A DNA stretch of 64,000 nucleotides from Sodalis ligni (GCF_016865525.2 NZ_CP075169.1:3596337-3660336); one strand, 5' to 3'. Counted from the first letter of the stretch, positions 30,249 to 40,665 are shown. Numbers and translations are program-made. The notes: generated by a model not told the origin, from the sequence alone.

Positions 30249-30924
30249 AGCAGAAAAAGTCCTTGCGTCATCCCGAACCTTTGAAGCCGTTATTCTGGAA
30301 AAGGATGAGCGCGCCAGGAAAGTCGCCTGGTTGATGGCGGCGGTCGGATTCATCCTGGCCGCAATGACCATTGCGGCCCTGATTATCCTGTTGCCGCTGA
30401 AAGCCACTGAGATTGAGTTGTGGTCGGTGGATAAACAGACCGGGCGTTATGACTATATGACTCGCATAAAAGAGCGGGATATTTCTTCTGAAGAATCGTT
30501 GGCGCATGCCTTAGCAGCAAACTACGTCAAGCTTCGCGAAGGGTATAACTATTTTTCGCTCCAGCGTGATTATGACGATGTGCAGTTATTTAATAGCGAC
30601 AGCGTGAATAAAGAGTATCTGGACGGGTTTAACAGCGACCAGGCCCCGGATGTCATTTTCAATAAAGCGGAATATGTCGTGTATATCGACATTATTTCGA
30701 ACGTCCATGCCCCCGCGACATCGCCCGACCATCTGGCAACATTGCGCATCAGACGCACCATACGCCGCATTGCGGATAACTCGGTCAAAACGGATGTCTG
30801 GAATATCCGCCTGACGTACCGCTACCTCCCACGCAAACAACTCACCGACAGCCAGCGCGAAGTGAACCCGATGGGTTTCATCGTCACCAGCTACCAGCGC
30901 GATAAAGAACTGAGGACTGAATGA
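30241..30924 (+). CDS. virB8: VirB8 inner-membrane assembly factor
   Basis: An intact 227-residue protein: cytoplasmic N-terminus, one membrane helix (VAWLMAAVGFILAAMTIAAL) and a periplasmic domain with SLAHALAANYVKLREGYNYF and IRLTYRYLPRKQLTDSQREV, the VirB8 core. It nucleates the periplasmic complex and contacts VirB9 and VirB10. It overlaps virB9 by four bases. Confidence 0.95.
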   Translation: MSEAEKVLASSRTFEAVILEKDERARKVAWLMAAVGFILAAMTIAALIILLPLKATEIELWSVDKQTGRYDYMTRIKERDISSEESLAHALAANYVKLREGYNYFSLQRDYDDVQLFNSDSVNKEYLDGFNSDQAPDVIFNKAEYVVYIDIISNVHAPATSPDHLATLRIRRTIRRIADNSVKTDVWNIRLTYRYLPRKQLTDSQREVNPMGFIVTSYQRDKELRTE

Positions 30925-31814
30925 TGCTGAAAAATAGTCTGGGCCTTACCCTTATCCTGGCGTCATACGTGGCCTGGGGGGCCGCCATGCCGCGTGGAAG
31001 TGCCTGGGACAGCCGGATGCAGAACGTCGTTTACAACGGCCAGAACGCCACGGTCGTCAATACCCGACCCGGCTACGTCACCACGCTGCTGTTCGACGAT
31101 GATGAGGAGGTTATTGATGCGCAGGCGGGCTTTCCCAAAGGCTGGACGGTGACCCGCAGCGATAACCGGGTGGGCGTCAGCCCGAACCCCATTACCCAGC
31201 CGGTGACGGATGCCAGCGGCAATAACGTCAGTCAGGTCTTTCTGCCGACCGCGAAAGACTGGAAAACCAATCTCTTTGTCGTGACGTCAAAACGCGATTA
31301 TAGCCTGGAGCTGAACGTACTGGATAACGACTCGCCCTCGCAGGCTTTCGTTATCCGTTATCACTATCCGGAAGAGGTCCGCCGGCAATCAGATGCTGCC
31401 AGCGCGACCCGGTTGAAAATGCTGCGCGAAACGCAGGAAAAGCAGCAGATAGCAACGGCATTCAAACAGGCCACCACACCACGCAACTGGCGCTATACCA
31501 AACGGGTGGCGGCAGGCTCGGCATCCATAGCGCCGGACTTCACTTACGATGATGGCCGCTTTACCTATATCGGCTTTTCACCCGTCAAAATCCTTCCCTC
31601 TGCGTTTCTGGTCGTTAACGGTCAGGAACAAGCAGTCACGCCCCGAATTGTCGGCCAGGGCAATTACACCGTGATGGTGGTACGGACGTTGTCGCCGCGC
31701 CTGGTATTGCGCTACGGCACTGCCGTGGTAGGGATTGAAAACGCGGCATACGGGCAAGCCACGGTCGCCGGTGGCGACACCGTGTCATCCGCCGTCACGC
31801 TGGAGGCCAAATGA
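30921..31814 (+). CDS. virB9: VirB9 outer-membrane core component
   Basis: An intact 297-residue periplasmic protein with a signal peptide (LGLTLILASYVAWGAAM) and the family's two-lobed arrangement. The N-terminal TTLLFDDDEEVIDAQAG and the C-terminal PDFTYDDGRFTYIGF and GNYTVMVVRTLSPRLVLR are diagnostic. It forms the core ring with VirB7 and VirB10. It overlaps virB10 by four bases. Confidence 0.95.
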   Translation: MMLKNSLGLTLILASYVAWGAAMPRGSAWDSRMQNVVYNGQNATVVNTRPGYVTTLLFDDDEEVIDAQAGFPKGWTVTRSDNRVGVSPNPITQPVTDASGNNVSQVFLPTAKDWKTNLFVVTSKRDYSLELNVLDNDSPSQAFVIRYHYPEEVRRQSDAASATRLKMLRETQEKQQIATAFKQATTPRNWRYTKRVAAGSASIAPDFTYDDGRFTYIGFSPVKILPSAFLVVNGQEQAVTPRIVGQGNYTVMVVRTLSPRLVLRYGTAVVGIENAAYGQATVAGGDTVSSAVTLEAK

Positions 31815-33055
31815 CAGACCAACTTACCCCGGAAGAAGCGCAAAAAACCACGGCAGAACTGGAGTCAGAAGCCCGCGAACGTGCCCGGTTGGCGATGGCG
31901 AGCCCGGGGTCGGAACAAAAAACCCCGCCCGGTCAGCCTGAAGTGACCCGCTTTCGAAAATCATCCGGTCGCCGGACGCTGCTGGTCTGCCTGGTTAGCC
32001 TGGGCTTACTGATTGCACTGGCGCTCGGCGGCGATCGCTTGCTCTGGGCGCTGAAAAACAAAGACGAAAAGGAAGCCGACACCGCGCCTCCGCCTTCAAC
32101 CAGCGCTAAACAACATACACGTACCAACCTCGGCATGGATAATAACCCGTTCGGTCTATTCGGACAGAAACAGAACAAGCCGGAAATAGCGGCGGACAAG
32201 GGCCAGGCGCAAATCACCGCGCCATCCTCCCCTCCGGCATTGCCCGCGCTGAACAAGGCGTCGGCGCTGGCTGACGGGCTGAGTAACAACACCGGGACCA
32301 CGCAGCGAGGCAACACGCGAACCACCCGAAGCGAACCGCGCGACAACGCGGGAGCGACCGGCGGTCCGGCAACCTCCTCCCTTACTAATGGCAACAATGA
32401 CAATCCGGGGGTGGCTAAGGTCACCGGCGTCAGGCGGCTGAACCTCGATCCCGATCTCTATATCCCGGTTGACCGCTATATCCCCTGTTCAATGATGCGG
32501 CGGTTTGTCTCCGATGTGGGCGGCGCGATTTCGTGCCTTATCAGCGAGGATGTCTACAGCGCCAGCAACCATGTAAAGCTGATCCCGTCGGGCAGCGTTG
32601 CTAGGGGCGTGTACCGTGCCGGGGCGTTGCAACACGGACGCAGCCGGATGTTTGTCATCTGGACGGAGTTACGCACGCCGGAGCCCGGCAGCCTGCAAAT
32701 TCCACTCACGGATACCGGGGCCACCGGCCCGCTGGGTGAGGCGGGTATATCGGGCTGGATTAATACTCACTTCTGGGAGCGTTTCGGTAATGCCCTGATG
32801 CTGAGTACGGTGCAGGATGTAGCCGCAGCGGCGGCGGATTCAGCACCGGGAAAAGATCGCAACACCGACTATACCGAAAACACCCGCGCCGCCGCGTCGG
32901 AAATGGCGAAAACGACGCTGGAGAACAGCGTCAACATTCCGCCCACGATGTATCTGAACCAGGGCGATGTTATCAGCATCATGACCGGCACCGATATTGA
33001 TTTCTCTTCCGTTTATCAACTGCGCATGAAACAGAGAGGGGCGTATGACGACTGA
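31811..33055 (+). CDS. virB10: VirB10 core scaffold protein
   Basis: An intact 414-residue protein with one N-terminal membrane helix (TLLVCLVSLGLLIALALGG), a long disordered linker rich in Thr, Asn and Pro (residues 85-200), and the TrbI/VirB10 beta-barrel domain (YIPCSMMRRFVSDVGGAISC, SGSVARGVYRAG, MYLNQGDVISIMTGTDIDF). It spans both membranes and senses ATP use by VirB11 and the coupling protein. It overlaps virB11 by 11 bases. Confidence 0.95.
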   Translation: MTDQLTPEEAQKTTAELESEARERARLAMASPGSEQKTPPGQPEVTRFRKSSGRRTLLVCLVSLGLLIALALGGDRLLWALKNKDEKEADTAPPPSTSAKQHTRTNLGMDNNPFGLFGQKQNKPEIAADKGQAQITAPSSPPALPALNKASALADGLSNNTGTTQRGNTRTTRSEPRDNAGATGGPATSSLTNGNNDNPGVAKVTGVRRLNLDPDLYIPVDRYIPCSMMRRFVSDVGGAISCLISEDVYSASNHVKLIPSGSVARGVYRAGALQHGRSRMFVIWTELRTPEPGSLQIPLTDTGATGPLGEAGISGWINTHFWERFGNALMLSTVQDVAAAAADSAPGKDRNTDYTENTRAAASEMAKTTLENSVNIPPTMYLNQGDVISIMTGTDIDFSSVYQLRMKQRGAYDD

Positions 33056-34073
33056 AAACCTGTCTCTTGATTTTATGAAAAATCAGCTTTTCGGTGATTT
33101 TCTCCCGCTGGAGGGTCTGACCGACATCGCCATTAACCGTCCCGGCGAGATCCACACCAAAATTCGCGGAAAATGGCAACGGCACGACGCCCCGGTCACG
33201 CTGCGCCAGTGCTACGCTTTTGCCAAAGCGCTGGCATCATGGAATGAGGACAACGTGGATGATACGTCGCCCATCCTCTCCGCCACGCTGGGTTCCGGTG
33301 AGCGTATCCAGACTATTATTCCCCCGGCCTGTGAGCGTGATACGGTTTCCATCACGCTGCGCAAACCGTCATTCGAACAGAAAACGCATCAGTCATGGAT
33401 TGATGCCGGTTTTTATAACCGGGTGACGGGTAAGGAGCGGACTGAAAGTAAGGACGATGAACTGGCTCGATATTATACCAGCTGGGATATTCCCCGCTTT
33501 ATTGAAAAGGCCGTTGAGTATGGCAGGACAATATTTATTGTGGGTGAAACCGGCTCCGGCAAAACCACCTATATGAAAACCCTGCTGCATTATATACCGC
33601 AACACCTAAGACTCATCACCATTGAAGACAACCCCGAAATCCGGTTTTACCGCCACGCCAATTATGTTCATCTGTTTTATCCGGCGGATGCCGGGGAGGA
33701 CGCCATCGTCACACCCGGCAGGCTTATCCGGGCTAATTACCGGATGAACCCGGACCGCATTCTGCTGGCGGAAATTCGTGGACGGGAAGCCTGGGACGCG
33801 CTAAAAATCGTCGGTTCCGGTCATGAAGGACTTATCACCTCGATGCACGCGGGCAGCCCGGAAGACTGTATTGAAGGCATTATTGACCGCTGTTTTGAAA
33901 ACTCTGATTGCCAGAATATTCCGTTTGCGGTACTGCTGCGCAAGGTGCTTAAAAGCGTAGATATTATCGTCAGTATTGATATTCACGGCGATATCCGCCG
34001 GATTGGCGATATCTATTACAAATATCTTCACCTGGATAGAATGAAGGAGACCTTCAACGATGCGAACGATTGA
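33045..34073 (+). CDS. virB11: VirB11 traffic ATPase
   Basis: An intact 342-residue hexameric ATPase. Walker A is VGETGSGKTTYMK, the Asp box is ITIEDNPEI, Walker B is ILLAEIRGREAWD and the His box is GHEGLITSMHAGSP. It switches the system between pilus assembly and DNA transfer. The stop overlaps the next gene's start. Confidence 0.96.
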   Translation: MTTENLSLDFMKNQLFGDFLPLEGLTDIAINRPGEIHTKIRGKWQRHDAPVTLRQCYAFAKALASWNEDNVDDTSPILSATLGSGERIQTIIPPACERDTVSITLRKPSFEQKTHQSWIDAGFYNRVTGKERTESKDDELARYYTSWDIPRFIEKAVEYGRTIFIVGETGSGKTTYMKTLLHYIPQHLRLITIEDNPEIRFYRHANYVHLFYPADAGEDAIVTPGRLIRANYRMNPDRILLAEIRGREAWDALKIVGSGHEGLITSMHAGSPEDCIEGIIDRCFENSDCQNIPFAVLLRKVLKSVDIIVSIDIHGDIRRIGDIYYKYLHLDRMKETFNDAND

Positions 34074-34460
34074 CCTGTTTTTAACCAGCGCGATGATAGT
34101 TATCCTTTCTGGCTGTTCATCCCCACCGGAGCCTGTGCAGCCCGAATGGGATAAACCCGGCGTGGAAATGAATACGACACTTCCCCAATGGTCAGAGAAC
34201 CGGGTTATTTTGCCATCTTCCACAGTCGAGGGACACTGGTCAATAAAATGGTCTTCAACCCTGATGCGGTTTACCCGCCCGATGTCTGGTATGCCGTTGT
34301 ACATTCCAATCAGGTTATCGTTAAGGCACCGGATGGTGAACGTTATTTCAGGGCGAAAGACTGGCTACGAAATAACGGTTACTCCGGTGTCATTTCTTTC
34401 CAGCCAAAACTGAATAATTGCCTGACCTGCAATACAACCGAAATTAAGTTTTATCGGTAA
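34060..34460 (+). pseudogene. Cag12-like lipoprotein of the transfer operon, one frameshift
   Basis: The N-terminal frame has a lipoprotein signal (SAMIVILSGC). One added G in the CCGGG run near 34203 joins it to FAIFHSRGTLVNKMVFNP and PDGERYFRAKDWLRNNGY, ending at 34460, about 133 residues. Proteins of this kind after virB11 are usually named Cag12 family; I recognise it by position, lipobox and general pattern. It probably helps the outer-membrane complex. Confidence 0.6.
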
Positions 34461-34537
34461 CACTATTTACACCCCAGCTTATCCAGATAACCCCTCCTGT
34501 CAATTCAATAGCTCATTTTCAACCAAAGGTCATTAAC

Positions 34538-34844
34538 ATGAAATCGATCATGCTACCTGCATTTTTTCTCTGTATTGCTTCCTTATTGTCATCTCCTGTG
34601 ATGGCCACTGATGCCTGTGAAGTCGTTTTATGTATGTACGGTAAAACGACGGGAAACGGTGGAGGAAAAGAATGCAGCTCTGCCGAGCGGGCTTTCTTTA
34701 ACATCGTGAAAAGAACAAACACGGTTTTCTGCCCAACCACACCGCTGATGCCCGCGAGGCATTTCTGCTCGACTGTGGAGCAGCCGATCCGGCAATTATC
34801 AGCCAGATAATCAATAAATTTGGCCGAGTGCGCGGCCAATTTAG
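34538..34844 (+). pseudogene. TrbM/KikA-family conjugation protein, frameshifted
   Basis: A signal peptide (FFLCIASLLSSPVMA) leads to DACEVVLCMYGKTTGNGGG and CSSAERAFFNIV, the TrbM opening. One added G near 34721 restores GFLPNHTADAREAFLLDCGA and DPAIISQIINKFGRVRG. A further T near 34841 gives a stop at 34844, about 102 residues. TrbM is a periplasmic accessory of IncP/IncN-type transfer. The cysteines (C in CEVVLC, CSS, DCGA) are conserved. Confidence 0.75.
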
Positions 34845-34857
34845 AAGGATGACTAAA

Positions 34858-35109
34858 ATGGCAAAGCCCGGATTTATACAACATCCCTGGTCAAATCAAC
34901 AGGGAGATTCTATATGCGTTACTAGCGTGATTCAGCGTATTGAAGACGAAGCCATGCGCGGATGCGGTCTTTATTACGAAATTTATCATTACCGCGTAAT
35001 ATGCCAGTTACTTAATCTGCTGAATACCATGAATGCCAATGACAGGCTGTTAATCAAACAAGAAGCAGCCAAACGCGGATTTAATCTGAATAAAACAAGT
35101 GTTGAATAA
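34858..35109 (+). CDS. Small protein of unknown function at the end of the transfer operon
   Basis: An 83-residue frame starting MAKPGFIQHPWSNQQ behind AAGGA, with a central acidic helix (VIQRIEDEAMRG) and a Leu-rich end (VICQLLNLLNTMNANDRLL). I do not recognise a family. Position suggests a transfer-associated accessory. Confidence 0.5.
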   Translation: MAKPGFIQHPWSNQQGDSICVTSVIQRIEDEAMRGCGLYYEIYHYRVICQLLNLLNTMNANDRLLIKQEAAKRGFNLNKTSVE

Positions 35110-35325
35110 AACTATCAGAATTATCAGGAAACGCTGGCTGAGATCCGCAATAACGAATATTAAGGAGAGAACGGGGATATATTTACAGTAAAGAAACCCA
35201 GCCCATCAATACAGACCAAAATATCCGGAATGATTTTAGCAAAGGATGGCGACAGCCACCCAAAGGGCGGGGAAAATTACGCAGTAATTTGGGCGAGTCC
35301 GGCGCAGGGCGTGGTGGGGTTAAGG

Positions 35326-35360
35326 CTTTTTAATTCCTGCGACCAGCAGGAATTAAAAAG
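35326..35360. repeat. Perfect 15-bp hairpin in the oriT candidate
   Basis: CTTTTTAATTCCTGC (35326-35340) pairs perfectly with GCAGGAATTAAAAAG (35346-35360) around a five-base loop. There is no T run after it, so it does not look like a plain terminator. A second small dyad, CAATTTC-GAA-GAAATTG, follows at 35381-35397. Confidence 0.85.
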
Positions 35361-35582
35361 TGGCGCGAGGTGAGTAAATTCAATTTCGAAGAAATTGCTA
35401 ATTTGCGTCGCCCGAACCCACCGGCGAGCGTTCACCCCCAGGGGAACCGAGCTGGCCGGGGGGAGCCGAATAAATTTTGCCGCCCCAGCGAGCAAAAAGA
35501 CGCGCCCACGCGTCGGTTTATTTGGGGGGCGTAGCCCCGCACACCGTCGCGGCTAAGTCTCCGGCCAAAAGCCGGTAGCGTG

Positions 35583-35686
35583 GCGCGACCACCCTCTTTG
35601 AAGGCGTTTTCCCATTTTTTCGCTTGGCCGGAACGGACAAAAGAAAAAATAGGCGAAAAACGGCGTCTCAAAGAGGGTGGTCGCGC
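35583..35686. repeat. Perfect 19-bp inverted repeat with a 66-base spacer
   Basis: GCGCGACCACCCTCTTTGA (35583-35601) and TCAAAGAGGGTGGTCGCGC (35668-35686) are exact reverse complements, and partial pairing (GGCGTTTT) continues inward. Confidence 0.85.
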
Positions 35687-35860
35687 GTAGCGGGCGACGG
35701 TGTGCCGCCGTTGACTTTGGGGGTTTTGGCGCGGCGTCCAGCCACGACATTACCCCCATGCGCAAGTTCATAAGGGCGTCCAGCCCGCTTGAACTGGCGC
35801 ACGCCGTTCGGGCCGGAAAGTGTACTATTCGGCACATGGCCGCAACGCGGTCACCTCTCG

Positions 35861-35918
35861 CGCCCCATGCTTTCGCCCCGCCTTTTCGCCCAACACCGCG
35901 GGGCGAATTGATGGGGCG
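35861..35918. repeat. Strong two-part GC-rich hairpin just upstream of mobB
   Basis: CGCCCCAT pairs with ATGGGGCG and, inside it, TTCGCCCCGC pairs with GCGGGGCGAA, with a symmetric three-base internal loop and a 16-base terminal loop. It ends about 35 bases before the mobB start, so it could be an oriT element or control mobB expression. Confidence 0.85.
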
Positions 35919-35953
35919 ATGCGCTGGGGTGAGTGGCTGACGAAGGAGGCACG

Positions 35954-37819
35954 ATGATCTTAAATAAGCTGGCCGTTTCACTGTCGCCGATAGTGAATGG
36001 CGCGCTGGCCTTCATTGCTTTTATGCAACAGCATCAACTGATGCTGGCGCTATTATCGGGGCTGACCATGCCGTTTTTCGCGTCGATGAAAAGCGATGAG
36101 CGGCAAAAAGCCCCGTTCTGGCAAAAGTTGATTATTGCTTTTGCCATGTTGTGTTTCCTTTTCGGTACGATGGCCCCGGTTGTTATCTGGATTTTTCAGT
36201 GGCTTTATCAAGGTCGGATAGTCGCCAGCATTCCCGTTCTGGCATGGTCGGTACTGATTGCCTTCACCGTAGCGGGCTTTATTTTCCATATCCTGCTACG
36301 TAGGGTATTAACGCCAGAATTGGACAAAATAAAAAAACGGCTCGTCAAAAAGTCAACGCTTGAACGGGAATTACGCACCGATGTGCGCACGGTGAAATCG
36401 TTGCTGCCGGAAACGTTGCATTATGATCCGCTGGATTACATCGACTTGAGCAAAGGCATTTTATCGGGATGGACCGGGAGAAACAACCGATGTATCTCCC
36501 GTTAAAAGACTGGCAAAGGCAACACGCTGATATTATCGGCACAACCGGTGCCGGTAAGGGGTGGCTACAGGGATATTACTTTATCAAAGTATCCTGGTCG
36601 GTGAAGGCATCTTCATCATGGACCCCAAAGATGATGAATGGGCACCGCACCTTTACCGGAAAGCCTGTGAGGATGCAGGCAAACCCTTTGCCTTAATCGA
36701 CCTGCGAAAACAGCAATACCAGTTAAACCTGATTGAAGATATTACCCCGATGAGCTGGAAGAACTTTTGTTGCCGGCTTCAGTCTGGCGGAGAAAGGCCA
36801 GGAATCTGACTTTACCGCATTGACGACAGAAAGGCGGCACGTATAGCCGCGCAATTCATCAGCCATCACCCATCTTCGACTATCCGCGATATTTATAACG
36901 GCGATTATGTTCAGGGTATTGCAGAGGACATCAAAGCTTTTTCGGCAAGATTGAAGAACTGGCCTTATTGAATGCCATCAACGCGCCGACGGGATTTTCG
37001 CTGAATAAAATATTTGATGAGGGTGGCTGCTGTTATGTCATCGGCTCCCTGCGAAACAGCGAGCTTATTACCGCACAACGACTGCTGCTGGTTCGCCTGT
37101 ATCAGTTAGCGGAAAGGCGCGACCGGGTCAAAGATACACCCAGCCCCATTGCCATTTTTCTCGACGAGCTGAAATACCATCTATCAAAACCTGCGCTGGA
37201 GGGATTAGGCGCAGCACGGGATAAAGGCGTACACATCATCATGGCGCACCAGTCCGTTGCCGATCTAAAAGACTGCCCGGCAGATTTAAAGGGTGAAGCC
37301 GTTGTCGGCGCAGTTGTTGAGAATGCCAAGTTCAAACTGGTTTATCGTGTCATGGACCCGGATACGGCTGAATGGGTGGCCAGGATGTCAGGCACTATAT
37401 TAGTGGATGATGAAGTCCGCAAGGCGAAAACCAATACCCTGCTGACAGAAACCATCGACAATGAACGCACAATCAGACAAGCGGAGCGTTTCTTTATTGA
37501 CAGCAATATGATCCTGAACCTGCCTGATTTTGTCAGCTTTATATTCACCACCAGAAAACTTCCATCCGCATCGTTGATTTCGCCGATAAAGGTAAAAAAG
37601 CGCGAACTAGAGATCTTTTTTGTTTCACCTGAAATTGCCGCCTCAGCGGCATCGATAAAAGACTCGCTGGATTTCAGCGAGGAAGAAAAAACACCCGTAC
37701 CCACAACATCAACGCCGAATGTTATGGCAACCCGTCCCGATCTTTTCTTCACGGATGAAGACAATAAAGCCACAAAGCCGACGCCTGACGAAGAAAAAAC
37801 TGTCCCTTCTCTATTTTAG
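35954..37819 (+). pseudogene. mobB: MobB/VirD4-type coupling protein, multiply frameshifted
   Basis: The start follows a GGAGG site. N-terminal membrane helices (FWQKLIIAFAMLCFLFGTMA; VLIAFTVAGFIFHILL) are followed by Walker A IIGTTGAGKG at about residue 200, FIMDPKDDEWAPHLYRK, Walker B PIAIFLDELKYHL and the IIMAHQS box of the TraG/TraD/VirD4 family. Shifts near 36480, 36570, 36760, 36815 and 36950 break it; restored length is about 623 residues. It links the relaxosome to the VirB channel. A 90-residue acidic tail (EEEKTPVPTTS, DEEKTVPSLF) may contact the relaxase. Confidence 0.85.
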
Positions 37820-37827
37820 GAGGCTAA

Positions 37828-38573
37828 ATGCTTATCGCCACGCATAGCGAGCGCACCACACGCAATAGCGAGAAAATAAAAGACTGCTGAATTTCCTGAA
37901 AGAAGAAACCTACAGCGATTTTAAAACGCTGATGCTGCTTTTCGGCTTCAAGGATCACAAATCGCTGTATACGCTGCTGTCAAAAGTCGAGGGCATGGGG
38001 TTAATACAAAAGCATGTGCTGGAATCACGGACGATGAAAATTTCATTATGGGGAATAACCAGTGACGGGCTGGCCGTCGTGTTAACACCTGACGATGACC
38101 TTTTCCCGGCGCGGTTTGAGCCATCAAAAGTTACCGGCTGGACGCTGGAACATCATCTTGATAATCAGGTGGTCCGGATCATCCTTGAGAAAAAAGGCGC
38201 TACCGGATGGATAAACGGTGATCGTACGACCTTCCTCAACCGCTATCAGGTCAGTCACCGTCCGGACGGGCTGATCACCCTCCCCGGTGGAACCGTCATC
38301 GCCATTGAGACTGAGCGCCGTCTGAAAACCAAAGCTCGTTACCAATCGATCATCGCCAGCCATCTACTGGCGCGCACCAATAAATACTGGATGTACGTTT
38401 TTTATATCGTACCCGACCAACAGAAAAAACGCGCCATTGAACTGTTGTTCGACAGTATAAAATACGTCATCGTTAACCATCAGCACATCCCGCTTGAAGC
38501 ACGCCACCGTCATGTTTTCCGTGTCTACACGCTCGACGAACTGCACCAACTGGACCTGCATCACTACGCTTAA
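37828..38573 (+). pseudogene. mobC: MobC relaxase (MOB_C family), one frameshift
   Basis: The ATG at 37828 lies in a GGAGG context overlapping the mobB stop. One added A in the AAAA run near 37885 joins MLIATHSERTTRNSEKIK to RLLNFLKEETYSDFKTLM and the frame ending at 38573, about 248 residues, close to CloDF13 MobC. The N-terminal half is a winged-helix domain. The C-terminal half carries VIAIETERRLKTKARYQSII, an E-x-K-like nuclease motif of this family, which lacks the Tyr/His-hydrophobe-His site of other relaxases. It would nick oriT. Confidence 0.82.
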
Positions 38574-38630
38574 GCCAGTGTTTTTTGTGCCGGTAGGTTT
38601 ACCCATACGAAAAGCCTGCCGCGTGGTTGA

Positions 38631-38659
38631 TTGATGAGTAATCACTTAAGGTATATACT
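38631..38659 (+). promoter_or_regulatory. Sigma-70 promoter of ccdAB
   Basis: TTGATG (38631-38636) and TATACT (38654-38659) are separated by 17 bases, 30 bases upstream of the ccdA start. CcdA/CcdB complexes normally repress their own promoter here. Confidence 0.7.
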
Positions 38660-38688
38660 CACACTATGTACAGAAGAGGAGCACGCCC

Positions 38689-38907
38689 ATGAAACACAGA
38701 GTCAGCGTTACCGTGGACAAAGACAATTATCAGGTTCTGAATGCTGCCGGCGTCAATATTTCTGGTCTGGTGAATGAAGTCATCGGCAGGGAAGCCCGTC
38801 GCATAAAGGCTGAAGAATGGAAGAAAGAGAACCACGAAGGGATGGAGGAAGTCGCCAGATTTATCGCACAGAATGGCTCTTTCGCCGATGAAAACAGGAA
38901 CTGGTGA
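38689..38907 (+). CDS. ccdA: CcdA antitoxin
   Basis: A 72-residue protein, the same length as F-plasmid CcdA. The N-terminal ribbon-helix-helix ([20 protein letters not shown], then [15 protein letters not shown]) binds DNA. The C-terminal [20 protein letters not shown] ends ENRNW and wraps around the toxin. A GAGGAG site precedes the ATG. It stabilises the element. Confidence 0.95.
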   Translation: MKHRVSVTVDKDNYQVLNAAGVNISGLVNEVIGREARRIKAEEWKKENHEGMEEVARFIAQNGSFADENRNW

Positions 38908-38909
38908 CC

Positions 38910-39215
38910 ATGCAATTTACTGTTTATCAGTATAAGCGGGCAAGCCATTACAAAATGTTTGTCGATGTGCAAAGTGATATTGTCGATACGCCAGGGCGGC
39001 GAATGGTCATCCCGCTGATAGCATCGCATCACCTGTCTGAAAAAGTGAATAAAACCTTGTTCCCCCTGATCCGCATCGACGGCGAAAATTACCGTCTGAT
39101 GACAACTGAATTATCAAGCGTTTCCGTTGAGGTCATTGGTGAAATTATCGCCGATGTAAGCCATTGTGCCAATGAAATCAAAAATGCTATCAATCTCATG
39201 TTCTGGGGTGTTTAA
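38910..39215 (+). CDS. ccdB: CcdB toxin (gyrase poison)
   Basis: From the ATG at 38910 the protein is 101 residues, exactly the F-plasmid CcdB length. It has [30 protein letters not shown] and the C-terminal [13 protein letters not shown], which contains the Trp-Gly end needed for GyrA poisoning. An in-frame GTG two codons earlier overlaps the ccdA stop. It kills daughter cells that lose the ICE. Confidence 0.95.
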   Translation: MQFTVYQYKRASHYKMFVDVQSDIVDTPGRRMVIPLIASHHLSEKVNKTLFPLIRIDGENYRLMTTELSSVSVEVIGEIIADVSHCANEIKNAINLMFWGV

Positions 39216-39345
39216 ACGCCCTTAAAAGGCTTTCACTAAAAGAGCGGTATATCTCCTGTCACCAGACAATACAGTAAGTACCGATAATCCAGAATGTGAA
39301 TGTATGATTAAAGCCGCATTCCTTTGCGGCGTCCTCTATTTCCGT

Positions 39346-40289
39346 TCAAACCTTCTCCATCAAATAACGATGCGCTTTTGATGCCGCGCTGGCGGCTTTG
39401 AAAATATAGCGTTTGTCGTTTTTCAACGCCTTCAGCCATGAAGCGATGTAGCTTTCATGCTGAACCTCTCCAACAATCCCCAAATCAGCCATCAGGAACG
39501 CACTTCCCAACTCAGCAATAATTTCTTCAAAAGCGTAAGCCTCACTGCCAAACTTCCCTTTCATTTCTCGGTTTAATCGCGACTTGCCGCCGCTCCAGTG
39601 AATCAGTTCATGTAAACCAGTAGCATAAAATCGGCAGCCTCGGGAAAAAGGTGTCGTTCCGGTAAATAAATCTCGTCAGTAGACGGTCTGAAAAAGGCGT
39701 TTTGTCCTTTCTCGATGATGTTTGCGCCACTGCTCCGGAACAGGTTTTCAGCCTGTGGCAGCGCATCGAACGTCTGTACTGAATTGCCCGGCTCAGTCGC
39801 CAGGGGCAGGCCGTCAATCTGTTCAACATTAAACACGGTGAACGTTTTCAGCATCGGGATATACTCGATCCCGCCTTCGTCGTTTTCCTTTTCCAGCGTG
39901 GTATAGAAAATTGCTGTCGTTCCGCGCTCTCCCTTACGAACCTGTCCCCCTGCCGCCTTCGACTGTTTGTAGGTCATCCAGCGGTAATCATTGAATCCCT
40001 GTTTTGAAGCACTACACCACAACAACATAATATTCATACCGCTGTAGGCAATATTGGTAGCGTAATTAGTAGGTAACCCGGACATGCCTGGCACACGCTG
40101 CCACGGACACGCCCACGGCTTAACCCCGACTTCCAGTGCCGTAATTATGCTGTCGGTGACGGTCTGATAAATATCGGTTCTGGTTTTTGAACATTTCGTT
40201 TTTGAGGAGCCTGACTGCTCCGGCGGGGATACGCGGGTCGCCGTTGCGTTGTTAGAGGCGCTGGTCTGGGTATGCAGGGAAATAAACAT
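39346..40289 (-). pseudogene. ardC: ArdC-type antirestriction protein, one frameshift
   Basis: From the ATG at 40289 (GGAGAAAAAA upstream) the protein has the ArdC N-terminal ssDNA-binding domain (DIYQTVTDSIITALEVGVKP, WACPWQR, NIAYSGMNIMLLW, WMTYKQSKAAGGQVRKGE). One base added near 39615 joins it to the zinc-metallopeptidase part with HELIHWSGGKSRLNREM (HExxH motif) and a conserved Glu in YAFEEIIAELGSAFL. Restored length is about 314 residues. ArdC protects incoming single-stranded DNA from restriction. Confidence 0.88.
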
Positions 40290-40665
40290 GGTTTTTTCTC
40301 CGTCAGTGGTGTGATTTTCGTCTTCGTATCGCCTGACGGTTCGCTTTCCCGACATCGTTCCGGCCAGCAAGGGCGTAGCATGCGTGCCATTTACCCTTGC
40401 GGGACGGGTTGTGTTGGGAAATGATTAACCGGAGACCGATACGGGAACGGAAAGCACGCGGGAGAAAAAAGTACTCCTACATGACCAGACGTAGTCCTCC
40501 CTGACCGCAGCGGTGAAATGGGGGTTGGGGTAGATGACACCTCCATCGAAGATACTAATGTGGAGATTACCGGAGCTACGCAAACTTTATGTATTCCAAG
40601 GTATGCTGCGGTATACTCACTAAATGAATATTCCGATTACTTTTATTAACTCAGCTAGGATTTAT

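Larger units (their letters stand above)
35110..35953. other. oriT: Candidate origin of transfer (oriT) region
   Basis: About 840 bases without a credible gene separate the virB operon from mobB. The stretch contains four inverted repeats: 35326-35360, 35381-35397, 35583-35686 and 35861-35918. In CloDF13, and in the ICEKp1-type elements this backbone resembles, oriT lies directly upstream of mobB. Location plus hairpin density make this the most likely nick region. The nick site itself cannot be read from the sequence. Long open frames here on the minus strand (35432-35981) have no family resemblance and I treat them as chance. Confidence 0.6.

Noticed and set aside
35432..35981. Overlapping open frames of up to 142 codons on the minus strand upstream of mobB
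   Set aside because: Low-complexity, Arg/Pro-rich translations with no family resemblance, in a GC-rich region full of inverted repeats; better explained as non-coding oriT sequence.
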